A stretch of 12,360 nucleotides of DNA from Anaerolineales bacterium (GCA_025938055.1 JAICQC010000093.1:1-12360); one strand, 5' to 3'. Shown: positions 1 to 7,127, numbered from the stretch's first letter. Notes: generated by a model not told the origin, from the sequence alone. Numbers and translations: made by a program.

Positions 1-54
1 CAGATCGGTCCAGAGATTTCGTTTGATGGGTTTAAAGGAAAGTTCGGATGTCAT
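1..54 (-). CDS. Probable GNAT-type acetyltransferase, N-terminal fragment (partial)
   Basis: An ATG on the minus strand at 54-52 lies one base after the lipid kinase stop codon (58-56). It opens an uninterrupted 18-codon frame to the window edge. The translation begins MTSELSFKPIKRNLWTDL. The pattern of hydrophobic-F-x-P-hydrophobic followed by W-x-D-L resembles the first strand and helix of GNAT N-acetyltransferases, which often begin this way. No clear Shine-Dalgarno is visible, so translation is probably coupled to the lipid kinase. The frame and its position at the end of the minus-strand cluster are seen directly. The GNAT assignment rests on 18 residues and is tentative. Confidence 0.45.
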   Translation of the reverse strand, partial: MTSELSFKPIKRNLWTDL

Positions 55-55
55 T

Positions 56-958
56 TCAGGGCAGGATGATATTCAAACATTTTGGCAGGATTTCGTATTC
101 AAAGTCCTGGATCCATTCAGGGAGCAGCTCTCCATCTGTATGCGCGGGCGAGGGCATGTCCAGGTGGATGGAAATACGCATGGCATGGACTTCATTCATG
201 CCTTCCATTTCCACATAGCTCCCCTTATCTTCGTTGAAGGCACGAGGCAGAGCCTGAAACAACCCCAGGCGTGTATTGCGATAACCAAAAGCAAACGTCA
301 GCTTTCCATCAAAAGGATCGGCATGCGGTGTCATATAGAATCCGCCTGTGCGGCGTCCGTTGCCAACCGAGATCAAGGAAAATTTTCCGCTATACTCCTT
401 TTCGTCCCATTTAACGTTCCCCTGCCATTCCGGCTTATCCATGATCGCCTGCACCGCCGCCACGAGGTAGCGTGCCATTCCCTTGATCCATTGGATTTTC
501 TCGTGTTTGATCGTTACATACGGTTCCAGCCCTGCCGCCGAATTGTTGACAAAGTAGCGGTCGTTGAGCTTTCCCAGATCCATCAACCTGGTCCTGCCTG
601 CCGCGATCACCCGCGCTGCTTGAGCGAGGTTGGTCGGTAACCCCAACGAGTAGACAAGGTCATTCGCCGAACCCAGGGGCATGATCCCCATTGGAGGTAA
701 TTGTCTGCGTGTGAATCGAGCCGCGCGCATCAAGCCGTTCGCGGCATCACCGATCGAGCCATCGCCACCCGCCACAATGACAGGCGAACAATTCTCAATC
801 ACCGCCTGTTCCGCCAGTTCGACGATCTGACCTTTTTTCTCTGATAGAGCCAGCTCAAAATCCACACCTGCGGCTTTGAGAGCAGCCTCAGCTTCGGGCC
901 AGCGCTTCTGCGAATTCCAACGGTTTGAATAGGGATTCAAAATTACTTTGGCAGTCAT
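56..958 (-). CDS. Diacylglycerol kinase family lipid kinase (YegS/BmrU-like)
   Basis: 300 residues, the usual length for bacterial YegS/BmrU/DgkB-type lipid kinases, which phosphorylate diacylglycerol or related lipids with ATP at the inner face of the membrane. Family signatures appear in order: NPYSN near residues 8-12 (the NPxSG position); the glycine-rich nucleotide motif GGDGSIGDAANGL at 64-76; PLGSAND at 94-100 (usually PLGTGND); and TDGE at 274-277 near the C-terminus, typical of the C-terminal beta domain. The start is supported by a good GGAGG ribosome site a few bases upstream and by the 4-nt ATGA overlap with the transporter stop, which indicates translational coupling. A probable acetyltransferase start follows immediately. 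The substrate cannot be told from sequence: sphingosine-, ceramide- and diacylglycerol-kinases share these motifs. The family call is very secure. Confidence 0.93.
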   Translation of the reverse strand: MTAKVILNPYSNRWNSQKRWPEAEAALKAAGVDFELALSEKKGQIVELAEQAVIENCSPVIVAGGDGSIGDAANGLMRAARFTRRQLPPMGIMPLGSANDLVYSLGLPTNLAQAARVIAAGRTRLMDLGKLNDRYFVNNSAAGLEPYVTIKHEKIQWIKGMARYLVAAVQAIMDKPEWQGNVKWDEKEYSGKFSLISVGNGRRTGGFYMTPHADPFDGKLTFAFGYRNTRLGLFQALPRAFNEDKGSYVEMEGMNEVHAMRISIHLDMPSPAHTDGELLPEWIQDFEYEILPKCLNIILP

Positions 959-1845
959 CGACCCTCCACCAGGTGGGTTGAGTCAATTTTACCCCGCTGA
1001 TTCCATTCCTTGAGTTGCGAAAGCAAAACTGCAATGAAAATCAGGACACAGCCAAAAATCTGAATGGACGAAAGTCTTTCCTCCAATAGCAGCCACCCGG
1101 AAATCACAGCAAAGACTGCCTCAAGACTCAGGATCAACGCGGCATTGGCGGGCGGCGTGTGTCTCTGCGCCCACACCTGAAGTGTGTAACACAATCCCAA
1201 TGAAAAGAATGCAGTGTAAGTAACCGCGCCTAAAATGGGAACACTGAATGGCATGGATCCCTCCACGAAAAAGCCAATAAGTAAATTGAAGAATCCACAG
1301 ACGACAAGCTGCCCCACCGAAAATGACATGGGCTCGAACCGTGAAGCATACTTGCCCAGGACAATGACATGAAATGTCCAAAACAGCGCGCCAATCAGCT
1401 CGAGCGCGTCCCCGGCACGGACCTCGAACCTGCCCCCGGTCGAGAGGAAGAATGCCCCCATCCCAGCCAGCCCAACCGCAACAATAGAGATCCAGTGCGC
1501 CTTCTCGCGCCAGATCACGAACAACCCAACAGGGACCAAAACAACATAGAGGCTCGTAATGAACCCGGCATTTCCCGCGGTTGTATACACCATACCCAGC
1601 TGCTGCAGTGCGCTGCCGAGGAACAACAGGAATCCTGCTATGAACATCCATTTGTATTGCTCGCGCGGGGATGACAAAATATGAGTCCGCTGGACAAATG
1701 GCAATACCACAACGGCTGCCAGCAGATACCGCGCGCCATTGAACAGATAGACACTTCCCATCTGCCCCGCGATCCGTTGCGCAACAAATGCCGAACCCCA
1801 GATGATCGAAACCAGGAGGAGGGTGAAGTCTGCTTTGAGGCGCAT
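955..1845 (-). CDS. EamA/DMT-superfamily transporter (RhaT/YdcZ-like drug/metabolite permease)
   Basis: 296 residues from the ATG at 1845, nearly all hydrophobic, matching the ten-helix, two-EamA-repeat architecture of the drug/metabolite transporter superfamily. The N-terminal helix carries the typical WGSAFVAQ segment. The second repeat ends with the characteristic ANAALILSLEAVFAVISGWLLLEERLSSIQIFG pattern, that is, conserved E-x-V-F-A and E-x-L. An in-frame ATG 25 codons upstream (1920) exists. The 1845 start is preferred because the protein then begins MRLKADFTLLL, running straight into helix 1 as family members do. No strong Shine-Dalgarno is seen at either start. It heads the minus-strand cluster and its stop overlaps the lipid kinase start. 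Substrate is unknown; family members export or import amino acids and other metabolites. Confidence 0.88.
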   Translation of the reverse strand: MRLKADFTLLLVSIIWGSAFVAQRIAGQMGSVYLFNGARYLLAAVVVLPFVQRTHILSSPREQYKWMFIAGFLLFLGSALQQLGMVYTTAGNAGFITSLYVVLVPVGLFVIWREKAHWISIVAVGLAGMGAFFLSTGGRFEVRAGDALELIGALFWTFHVIVLGKYASRFEPMSFSVGQLVVCGFFNLLIGFFVEGSMPFSVPILGAVTYTAFFSLGLCYTLQVWAQRHTPPANAALILSLEAVFAVISGWLLLEERLSSIQIFGCVLIFIAVLLSQLKEWNQRGKIDSTHLVEGR

Positions 1846-1919
1846 GTAAGAGTTAAGCTTCAAGATCCAGGTGATAAAATTGTGATGAGATACCCGGTCA
1901 TCATTTCTGAGGTTGTTCA

Positions 1920-1934
1920 ATCATAGCATATGAT
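1920..1934. promoter_or_regulatory. Perfect inverted repeat in the divergent intergenic region (candidate operator)
   Basis: ATCATA-GCA-TATGAT is a perfect dyad with 6-bp arms and a 3-bp spacer. It sits between the divergent starts of the DMT transporter (1845) and the radical SAM gene (2027). A second short dyad, TTGAA-T-TTCAA, lies at 1969-1979. Such dyads between divergent genes are common transcription-factor sites, but no regulator is encoded nearby and I could not place convincing -35/-10 boxes, so the regulatory role is only inferred. The remaining bases of 1846-2026 show nothing else I can name. Confidence 0.25.
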
Positions 1935-2026
1935 GCCAGTGTATCTGATAATGCACTTAACCTGACATTTGAATTTCAATGTGCAGATCCAAAAAAGGTC
2001 GACTTAATCCATAAAACAAGTGGTAG

Positions 2027-3091
2027 ATGTATAACCCTGAAGAGATTGAAAACCAGAAAGATGAATTGCGACGAGCCGTGCTGAACGCGCGTCCGTTCAA
2101 ACCGCTCTACGTCAAGATGAAAGTCTTTTACGGCTGTAATCTCAAATGTGAGATGTGCAATCACTGGAGGGATACACGTGAACCGCCCATCTCCTCCGAG
2201 CGCTTTAAAGAGGTCTTAAATGAGCTGGCGGAATTGGGTACAAAGAAGATCCACATCTCCGGGGGTGAGCCAATGCTCAGACCACAGGTGCCAGACCTGG
2301 TGGAACAAGCCTCCGCCCTGGGCATCAAAGTCACGATGACCACCAACGGTACGCTGATCGACAAAGCGAGAGCCAAACGGCTTGTAGAAGGCGGCTTGCG
2401 GGGTGTGAACATTTCCATCGATTCGCCGGTCCGCAAAATGCACGAGAAAATCCGCGGCGTGGAAGGCGCGTTCAAGGCAACGATCAAAGCTGTCGAATTG
2501 TTCAAGCGTTACAAGCATAAAGGCAAACTGACCATCCGCATCAACACGGTCGTCAGCCGGACGAACTATCAAACGCTCGAAGCCCTTCCCGACCTTGCAC
2601 ACCAGCTTGGCGCGGACGGAATCAACCTGATTCCTGTCGACGATCATTGCGGCGAAATCCTGTCCATGCGGAAAAAGGATATCGCCCTATTCAACGAGCA
2701 GATCGCGCCGAAGATCGCCGAGCGTGCCCTGGCGCTGGGGTTGATCGTGTCGGACGAAGATGCATTCCCATTTGGACGGAGCGAGTCCGAGGTCCGTTTG
2801 GGACGCGCCGGGAGATACGCGTTCGGCTACTACGATAAGCATCCCTGTTACGCGCCGTGGACCCACAGTCTCATCGATTTCAACGGCAATGTCTATGTTT
2901 GTTGCATGACACGTGAGCGCATCCCACCACTGGGCAACCTCAAATCGCAATCCTTCAAGGAGATCTGGGAGGGCGCGGCATATCGCCAGGTCCGCTTAAA
3001 AATGCACCCGCCTGCATTGGCAGCCTGCAGGCGGTGCGATGATTTTGTGGAGCAGAACAAAAATATTTGGGAAACGATTGGACCCTATTAA
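2027..3091 (+). CDS. Radical SAM protein with SPASM-type C-terminal cluster domain
   Basis: 354 residues. The SAM-cleaving [4Fe-4S] motif C-x3-C-x2-C is at Cys37, Cys41 and Cys44, inside YGCNLKCEMCNHW. The SAM-binding glycine-rich strand ISGGEP is at residues 77-82, followed by TTNGT and NISIDS, conserved barrel strands of MoaA/PqqE-like enzymes. The C-terminus has a SPASM/Twitch-like region with CYAPW (Cys274), GNVYVCC (Cys292, Cys293), the usual 'GNLK...FKEIW' segment and CRRC (Cys334, Cys337), which should hold an auxiliary Fe-S cluster. The ATG directly follows an in-frame TAG, so the start cannot lie further upstream. The ribosome site is weak. The gene is monocistronic and ends in a 3-nt convergent overlap with the zinc-ribbon gene. 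SPASM enzymes modify peptides, sugars or lipids; no precursor peptide or partner that fixes the substrate is seen nearby. Confidence 0.92.
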   Translation: MYNPEEIENQKDELRRAVLNARPFKPLYVKMKVFYGCNLKCEMCNHWRDTREPPISSERFKEVLNELAELGTKKIHISGGEPMLRPQVPDLVEQASALGIKVTMTTNGTLIDKARAKRLVEGGLRGVNISIDSPVRKMHEKIRGVEGAFKATIKAVELFKRYKHKGKLTIRINTVVSRTNYQTLEALPDLAHQLGADGINLIPVDDHCGEILSMRKKDIALFNEQIAPKIAERALALGLIVSDEDAFPFGRSESEVRLGRAGRYAFGYYDKHPCYAPWTHSLIDFNGNVYVCCMTRERIPPLGNLKSQSFKEIWEGAAYRQVRLKMHPPALAACRRCDDFVEQNKNIWETIGPY

Positions 3092-3369
3092 CTTAGATCG
3101 GAAAACATCTCACCGCTGTCATCGGAGTCCCACGTGCTGGCACGATGGAAGGTATCGAGTTCGGCTGCTGTAAATGTGGCGGCAGCAATCGGCAGGGCGA
3201 TTGGCTGATCCAATCCCTGCTGGCAGGCGAGACAAACACGACCCTCTGCACTTTGATTCATATGTTCGTCGCAGTAGCCGCGACCACACTTTACGCATGT
3301 CCCCAAAGACGGATTGTCACAACGATGTGGTACAAGATACCCGATGATCATTTCGCATTGTTCAGCCAT
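3088..3369 (-). CDS. Small B-box/zinc-ribbon-like protein
   Basis: 93 residues from the ATG at 3369, preceded by AAGGTGA at a good ribosome-site distance. The frame stays open upstream to 3591 but would then overlap the divergent glycosyltransferase, so the internal start is chosen. Metal ligands are evident: Cys17, Cys25-x2-Cys28-x4-Cys33-x2-His36, then Cys46-x2-Cys49. This resembles the bacterial B-box-like fold (C...C-x2-C-x4-C-x2-C/H...C-x2-C), although the usual 'CxxHP' first pair is represented only by His15/Cys17. The remaining 40 residues are acidic and serine-rich, likely disordered, with no membrane segment. In other bacteria such fingers usually precede membrane domains; here the finger stands alone. 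Role unknown; protein-protein binding is more likely than DNA binding. Confidence 0.72.
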   Translation of the reverse strand: MAEQCEMIIGYLVPHRCDNPSLGTCVKCGRGYCDEHMNQSAEGRVCLACQQGLDQPIALPIAAATFTAAELDTFHRASTWDSDDSGEMFSDLS

Positions 3370-3394
3370 GTTCACCTTGACATAGATTGATGAA

Positions 3395-4552
3395 ATGAAA
3401 ATTGCATTACTCTCCGAAAAGTATACACCGGACATCGGCGGACTGGCAATCTCTGCAGAACGACTGGCACGTTTGCTTGCCTCTGCTAGACATGACGTAC
3501 GCGTCTTTGCCCCGACCCTGAACCTGCCAGCTTCCGATAAACGGATTCTCCCCTCAAATGGAGTCAGCGTGACGCGCTTCGGCGCGCACAAACGTGTGGA
3601 CGATACGCTCGTCGATTGGTTCGAGTTGCTTGTTGATGAACACAGAAGAGAGCCGTTCGATGCGCTGCACGGTTATTTCTTGGCACAGGCGGGTTTCGTT
3701 GCAACCTATGCTGGAGCGTATTTGCATGTGCCGAGTGTTGTTTCGATTCGTGGTAACGATATCGAGCGCGCTGCGTTCGATCCATCCCGCTTTTCACATG
3801 TCATGTACGCATTACAAAATGCGACTGCCGTCACGACCAATGCCAGTGAACTGGAAACAAAAGCGAAGGCGCTCGTGCCCGGTCGCGAAATTGTGGTCAT
3901 CCCCAACGGCGTTGACACAGCACATTTCAAACCCCTGCCGCGCAACACCGCACTCGCCCAATCGTTAAATCTGATTAATGAAAAGCAGTCTGAAGTAATC
4001 ACACGCGTGATTGGGTTCTCAGGTGAGCTGAGAAAGAAAAAAGGACTGCGTCCACTGCTGAGTGCCTACGCGCAGATCAGTAAAAAGAGCCCGGCTACCT
4101 TACTCATCCTCGGTGACATCCGTGCAGGCGAAGATAAACAGGCGTTCGAGGAGTTTAAACATTCCCACCCGGATGCGCACATTGTCGTCACAGGGTTTGT
4201 CCAGACACGGGATCTGCCTGAATATTATTCGTTGATGGATATTTTCGTTCAACCATCGCTGCGCGACGGATTGCCCAATGCGCTATTGGAAGCGATGGCT
4301 TGCGAGAGGGCAGTCATCGGAACACCTGTCGGCGGGATTGTTGATGTGCTCACCGATTGTAAGAATGGAAGGCTTGTACCGCCCAATGATGCAACAGGAC
4401 TAGCCAACGCGATCAATGAATTGTTGACCAATGAAAACTTGCGAAGGGAGTTTGGCAGTGCAGGTCGTCAGACAATTTCCGATACGTTCACGTTACAGGC
4501 GGAGCTGGCTGGTAACCTTGCCATCTACCATGCCTTGGGACTTAAAGCGTAA
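3395..4552 (+). CDS. Glycosyltransferase family 4 (GT-B fold)
   Basis: 385 residues, full length for GT4 enzymes, which transfer a sugar from a nucleotide-sugar donor with retention of configuration. The N-terminal Rossmann half starts with MKIALLSEKYTPDIGGLA, containing the Gly-Gly acceptor/phosphate loop (residues 15-16), then SIRGND near 117-122. The linker motif VIPNGVD is at 168-174. The donor-binding half has GELRKKKG (phosphate-contact Arg/Lys, 210-217), the VTGFV strand, and PSLRDGLPNALLEAMA, where the usual E-x7-E pair appears as Asp291...Glu299, followed by TPVGGI. The start lies only 25 bp from the divergent zinc-ribbon gene, leaving little room for a promoter; no strong ribosome site is seen. 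Likely cytoplasmic or membrane-associated, acting on a cell-surface or lipid glycan. Donor and acceptor cannot be assigned. Confidence 0.92.
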   Translation: MKIALLSEKYTPDIGGLAISAERLARLLASARHDVRVFAPTLNLPASDKRILPSNGVSVTRFGAHKRVDDTLVDWFELLVDEHRREPFDALHGYFLAQAGFVATYAGAYLHVPSVVSIRGNDIERAAFDPSRFSHVMYALQNATAVTTNASELETKAKALVPGREIVVIPNGVDTAHFKPLPRNTALAQSLNLINEKQSEVITRVIGFSGELRKKKGLRPLLSAYAQISKKSPATLLILGDIRAGEDKQAFEEFKHSHPDAHIVVTGFVQTRDLPEYYSLMDIFVQPSLRDGLPNALLEAMACERAVIGTPVGGIVDVLTDCKNGRLVPPNDATGLANAINELLTNENLRREFGSAGRQTISDTFTLQAELAGNLAIYHALGLKA

Positions 4553-4594
4553 CACTCTCTCATTCGATGTTAATTTTCAAGTATCCAAAAGAGG

Positions 4595-4600
4595 TATACT
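4595..4600 (+). promoter_or_regulatory. Candidate -10 box for the MoxR/VWA unit
   Basis: TATACT lies 20 bp ahead of the MoxR start, in a clearly AT-rich 68-bp gap after the glycosyltransferase stop. It is followed by AGGAG at 4612-4616, one of the strongest ribosome sites in the window, 4 bases before the ATG. No good -35 hexamer sits at 16-18 bp, so the promoter call depends on the -10 match and base composition. Confidence 0.4.
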
Positions 4601-4620
4601 ATTCAAATTATAGGAGATAA

Positions 4621-5577
4621 ATGAATAACCCTTTTGAATCTACTGGTAGAGTCAAAGCTTCCCTGAATTCACAAAAATATATCGCTTCCGACGAGATCGC
4701 GACCATCGTGTTTCTCTCACAGAAGCTTCAGAAGCCGCTTCTCACAGAGGGTCCCGCAGGTGTGGGTAAGACCGAGCTTGCAAAAGCCATCGCGGGCGCC
4801 ACCGGGCGCGAGTTGATCCGTTTGCAGTGTTATGAGGGGTTGGATGAATCAAAGGCATTGTACGAGTGGGAATATTCCAAGCAATTGCTTTACACCCAGT
4901 TGCTTCGCGACAAATTAAACGACACGCTCGGCAAGGCAGATTCATTGTCTGAAGCCGCGGATAAACTGGCACAGGAAGAGGATGTCTTTTTCTCAAGCCG
5001 TTTCCTGCTCCAAAGACCATTGCTGAAAGCCATCTTATGCGACGAGCCCACTGTCTTATTAATCGATGAAATCGACCGTGCCGATGCGGAGTTCGAAGCG
5101 TTCCTTCTTGAAGTATTGAGCGATTTTCAGGTATCCGTCCCTGAACTCGGAACCCTGACTGCCAAACATAAACCATTCGTTGTCCTTACCTCTAACAACA
5201 CGCGCGAATTGTCCGAAGCGCTGAAACGCCGTTGTCTGTATCTCTTTATTGATTACCCGACTCTTCAGGAGGAACTGGCTGTTGTACGACTGAAAGTTCC
5301 AGACTTGAGCCCGAAGCTTGCCCAACAGGCCGTGGAGTTCGTCCAGAAACTACGCAACACCGAAATGCGCAAGTCGCCATCGATCAGCGAAACCCTTGAT
5401 TGGGCGAATGCCCTGGTCGCGCTCAATGCCAAAAGCCTTGATAAACAAACACTGGAAGATACACTTTCTGTTTTGGTCAAGCACGAAGCAGATTTGCAAA
5501 AAGCCAAGAGACAGCTTATGGTTCCCCCTCCGGGCAGAGGCAAGCCTGATGAGTTTGGAAGGTTTTCCGGTAATTAA
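4621..5577 (+). CDS. MoxR-family AAA+ ATPase (CoxD/NorQ-like)
   Basis: 318 residues, typical of MoxR-class AAA+ proteins. Visible elements: Walker A GPAGVGKT at 44-51; Walker B VLLIDEID at 145-152, followed by RADAEFEAFLLEVLSDF; sensor-1 TSNN at 190-193, followed by TRELSEALKRRC with the arginine pair (203-204) where the arginine finger is expected; and a C-terminal helical lid with PSISETLDWANAL (253-265). MoxR ATPases form hexamers and work with a VWA protein to remodel or load cofactors into a target enzyme. The next gene is such a VWA protein, 73 bp downstream. CoxD, NorQ and CbbQ belong to this class, but no CO dehydrogenase, NO reductase or Rubisco genes are in the window, so I do not give a symbol. 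The start is set by the AGGAG four bases upstream. Confidence 0.93.
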   Translation: MNNPFESTGRVKASLNSQKYIASDEIATIVFLSQKLQKPLLTEGPAGVGKTELAKAIAGATGRELIRLQCYEGLDESKALYEWEYSKQLLYTQLLRDKLNDTLGKADSLSEAADKLAQEEDVFFSSRFLLQRPLLKAILCDEPTVLLIDEIDRADAEFEAFLLEVLSDFQVSVPELGTLTAKHKPFVVLTSNNTRELSEALKRRCLYLFIDYPTLQEELAVVRLKVPDLSPKLAQQAVEFVQKLRNTEMRKSPSISETLDWANALVALNAKSLDKQTLEDTLSVLVKHEADLQKAKRQLMVPPPGRGKPDEFGRFSGN

Positions 5578-5583
5578 TTCTTG

Positions 5584-5636
5584 GTAGGAGCGACCCTGTT
5601 GGCTGCTCCAGAGACAGGGATAAACCCTGCCGCTAC
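5584..5636. repeat. Palindromic intergenic element (REP/MITE-like)
   Basis: The 73-bp gap between the MoxR and VWA genes is almost filled by a structured GC-rich element. It begins GTAGGAGCGACCCTGT and ends CCTGCCGCTAC, so the outer ends GTAG/CTAC are complementary. CCCTGT (5594-5599) pairs with ACAGGG (5614-5619). Alternatively CAGGG-ATAAA-CCCTG (5615-5629) forms a perfect hairpin. Its composition differs from the AT-rich flanks. I recall similar 'GTAGGGGCGACC...' dispersed repeats in Chloroflexota genomes, but only one copy is in this window, so repeat status is inferred. GGAG just after it (5637-5640) serves the VWA start. Confidence 0.45.
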
Positions 5637-5650
5637 GGAGAAAATAAATT

Positions 5651-7027
5651 ATGGAATCCCGCATTTTACAGTTAATTGCTGCATTGCGCGCCAGCGGGGT
5701 GCGCGTCTCACTGGCGGAAAGCGCCGAGGCGTTTTCTGCGGTTGACCTGATGGGGATTCAACACCGCGAACATTTCCGTCTGTCGCTGCGTTCGACGTTA
5801 ATTAAAGACGTGCGCGATCTCCCTGTTTTCGATAAACTATTTCCGCTCTTCTTTGGCAACGGGCAGCCGCCGATGATGGGCGGCAATTCAATGGATGACA
5901 TGACTCCCGAAGAGGCACAAATGCTGGCGGATGCCCTCCGTGAGTTCGCTAACAGTCTGCGCCAACGGATGCAGCGCCTGATGAACGGCGAGCAGCTTTC
6001 CAGGCAGGAACTGGAAGCGCTTGCGCAAATGGTGGGATTGAATCAAACTGATGACCTCCGCTATCAGGAATGGATGGCGCAGCGCATGATGCGCGCCCTG
6101 GCATTCCCGGAAGTCCGCGAGGCGCTGCGTGAACTCATGGAACAGTTGCAACAAATGGGCATGAGCAAGGAACGCGTCGACCAGATGCGTGAGATGATCC
6201 AGCAAAACATGCAGGGCCTCGAGCAACAGATCAAGCAGTTCGCCGGGGAACGGATTGCCGAGAATCTGAGTGACCAGCCTCCATCAGAGAACATGGACAA
6301 TTTGATGAACCGTCCATTCCACGCCCTCGAAGATGACGAGAAAAAGGTACTTCAGCGGGAAGTGAAACGATTGGCTGCCGCGCTGCGCACTCGCATCGCG
6401 CTGCGGCAAAAACGCGCCAAAAGCGGACAGCTCGACCCGAAGTCAACCATCCGGTCCAACCTTAAATATCACGGTGTTCCTATGGAAATCAAATATCGCG
6501 ACCGCATTCGCAAGCCCAAGATCGTGGTCATTTGTGATATCAGTACCTCTATGCGCTTTTGTTCTGAGTTGATGTTAAGTTTTTTATTCGCGCTGCAGGG
6601 GCAGATCCGCAAGACGCACGCCTTTGCGTTCATTGATCATCTGGAATACATTTCAGATGAGTTCAACGGTTCGAACCCGGACGAGGCGGTTGCTTCCGTT
6701 TTGTGGCGCATGCCCAGTGGACATTACAACACGGACCTCGGCTGGTCGCTCAATGATTTCAACAAAGGATACCTGGATACACTCAATGGGCAGACGACGC
6801 TCATCATCGTAGGCGATGGACGCAACAACTACAACGATCCGCGGCTCGACATTTTCTCATTAATGACTCGTCGTGCCGCGCGCACCATCTGGCTGAATCC
6901 TGAACCCCCTGTCATGTGGCATGGCGACAGCGACATGGTGAAGTATGCGCCCCTCTGCAATAATGTAGTGAAGGTGGGCAATTTGAGGGAGCTCGTCAGC
7001 GCGGTCGATCAATTGCTTTCCGCATAA
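5651..7027 (+). CDS. VWA-domain protein, CoxE-like partner of MoxR ATPase
   Basis: 458 residues. The N-terminal half (about 1-230) is helical and rich in Gln, Met and Glu (e.g. residues 85-200), with a short Met/Gly/Pro linker (PPMMGGN at 73-79). The C-terminal half is a von Willebrand factor A domain. Its metal-ion-dependent adhesion site reads DISTS at 296-300 (DxSxS), with the distal Thr at TDLGWSL (Thr361) and Asp389 in VGDGRNN. RKPKIVVICDISTSM is the usual CoxE/VWA_CoxE lead-in. There is no signal peptide or membrane helix, so the protein is cytoplasmic. It is expected to act with the preceding MoxR ATPase as a metal-dependent adaptor that recognises the client protein. The client is not encoded in view. 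The start is supported by GGAG ten bases upstream. All MIDAS residues are intact. Confidence 0.92.
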   Translation: MESRILQLIAALRASGVRVSLAESAEAFSAVDLMGIQHREHFRLSLRSTLIKDVRDLPVFDKLFPLFFGNGQPPMMGGNSMDDMTPEEAQMLADALREFANSLRQRMQRLMNGEQLSRQELEALAQMVGLNQTDDLRYQEWMAQRMMRALAFPEVREALRELMEQLQQMGMSKERVDQMREMIQQNMQGLEQQIKQFAGERIAENLSDQPPSENMDNLMNRPFHALEDDEKKVLQREVKRLAAALRTRIALRQKRAKSGQLDPKSTIRSNLKYHGVPMEIKYRDRIRKPKIVVICDISTSMRFCSELMLSFLFALQGQIRKTHAFAFIDHLEYISDEFNGSNPDEAVASVLWRMPSGHYNTDLGWSLNDFNKGYLDTLNGQTTLIIVGDGRNNYNDPRLDIFSLMTRRAARTIWLNPEPPVMWHGDSDMVKYAPLCNNVVKVGNLRELVSAVDQLLSA

Positions 7028-7054
7028 ATAATTCCCTCCTAATACCTTACACAG

Positions 7055-7078
7055 ATCAGGCTGCTCGCGCAGCCTGAT
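7055..7078. terminator. Strong stem-loop after the VWA gene (terminator-like, no U-tract)
   Basis: ATCAGGCTGC-TCGC-GCAGCCTGAT is a perfect 10-bp stem with a 4-nt loop, 27 bp after the VWA stop codon. On the plus strand it is followed by ACTTTGCG, not a clear U-run, so it is either an atypical intrinsic terminator or an mRNA-stabilising 3' hairpin. Its position between two co-directional genes, with a -10 box further downstream, fits a transcription boundary. Confidence 0.6.
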
Positions 7079-7112
7079 ACTTTGCGCGAAAGTTGCAACC
7101 AAATCGCAAAGT
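7079..7112. promoter_or_regulatory. Concentric dyad upstream of the response regulator (candidate operator)
   Basis: ACTTTGCG (7079-7086) and CGCAAAGT (7105-7112) are perfect 8-bp inverted repeats 18 bp apart. Exactly centred between them is the 8-bp palindrome GTTGCAAC (7092-7099); both dyads share the centre 7095/7096. The element abuts the preceding stem-loop and covers where a -35 box would lie for the TATAAT at 7122-7127. The symmetry is seen directly. Function as a binding site for a dimeric or tetrameric regulator is inferred. Confidence 0.45.
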
Positions 7113-7121
7113 CATTTGCCT

Positions 7122-7127
7122 TATAAT
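7122..7127 (+). promoter_or_regulatory. -10 box for the response regulator gene
   Basis: A perfect TATAAT lies 52 bp before the chosen start codon. The expected -35 position (about 7099-7104, CCAAAT) is poor and lies inside the dyad, which would suit an activator-dependent or repressible promoter. A TTGCAA at 7093-7098 is too far away (23 bp) to be a standard -35. Confidence 0.45.

Noticed and set aside
3377..3382. A perfect TTGACA between the zinc-ribbon and glycosyltransferase genes.
   Set aside because: The matching -10 position would fall inside the glycosyltransferase coding region at a non-matching sequence, so it is probably chance.
3370..3591. N-terminal extension (74 codons) of the zinc-ribbon gene.
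   Set aside because: It lies antisense to the well-supported start of the glycosyltransferase, and the internal ATG at 3369 has its own AAGGTGA ribosome site directly upstream.
4621..7027. Assignment of the ATPase/VWA pair as coxD/coxE or norQ/norD.
   Set aside because: No CO dehydrogenase or NO reductase genes are in the window, and these subfamilies cannot be separated reliably by eye.
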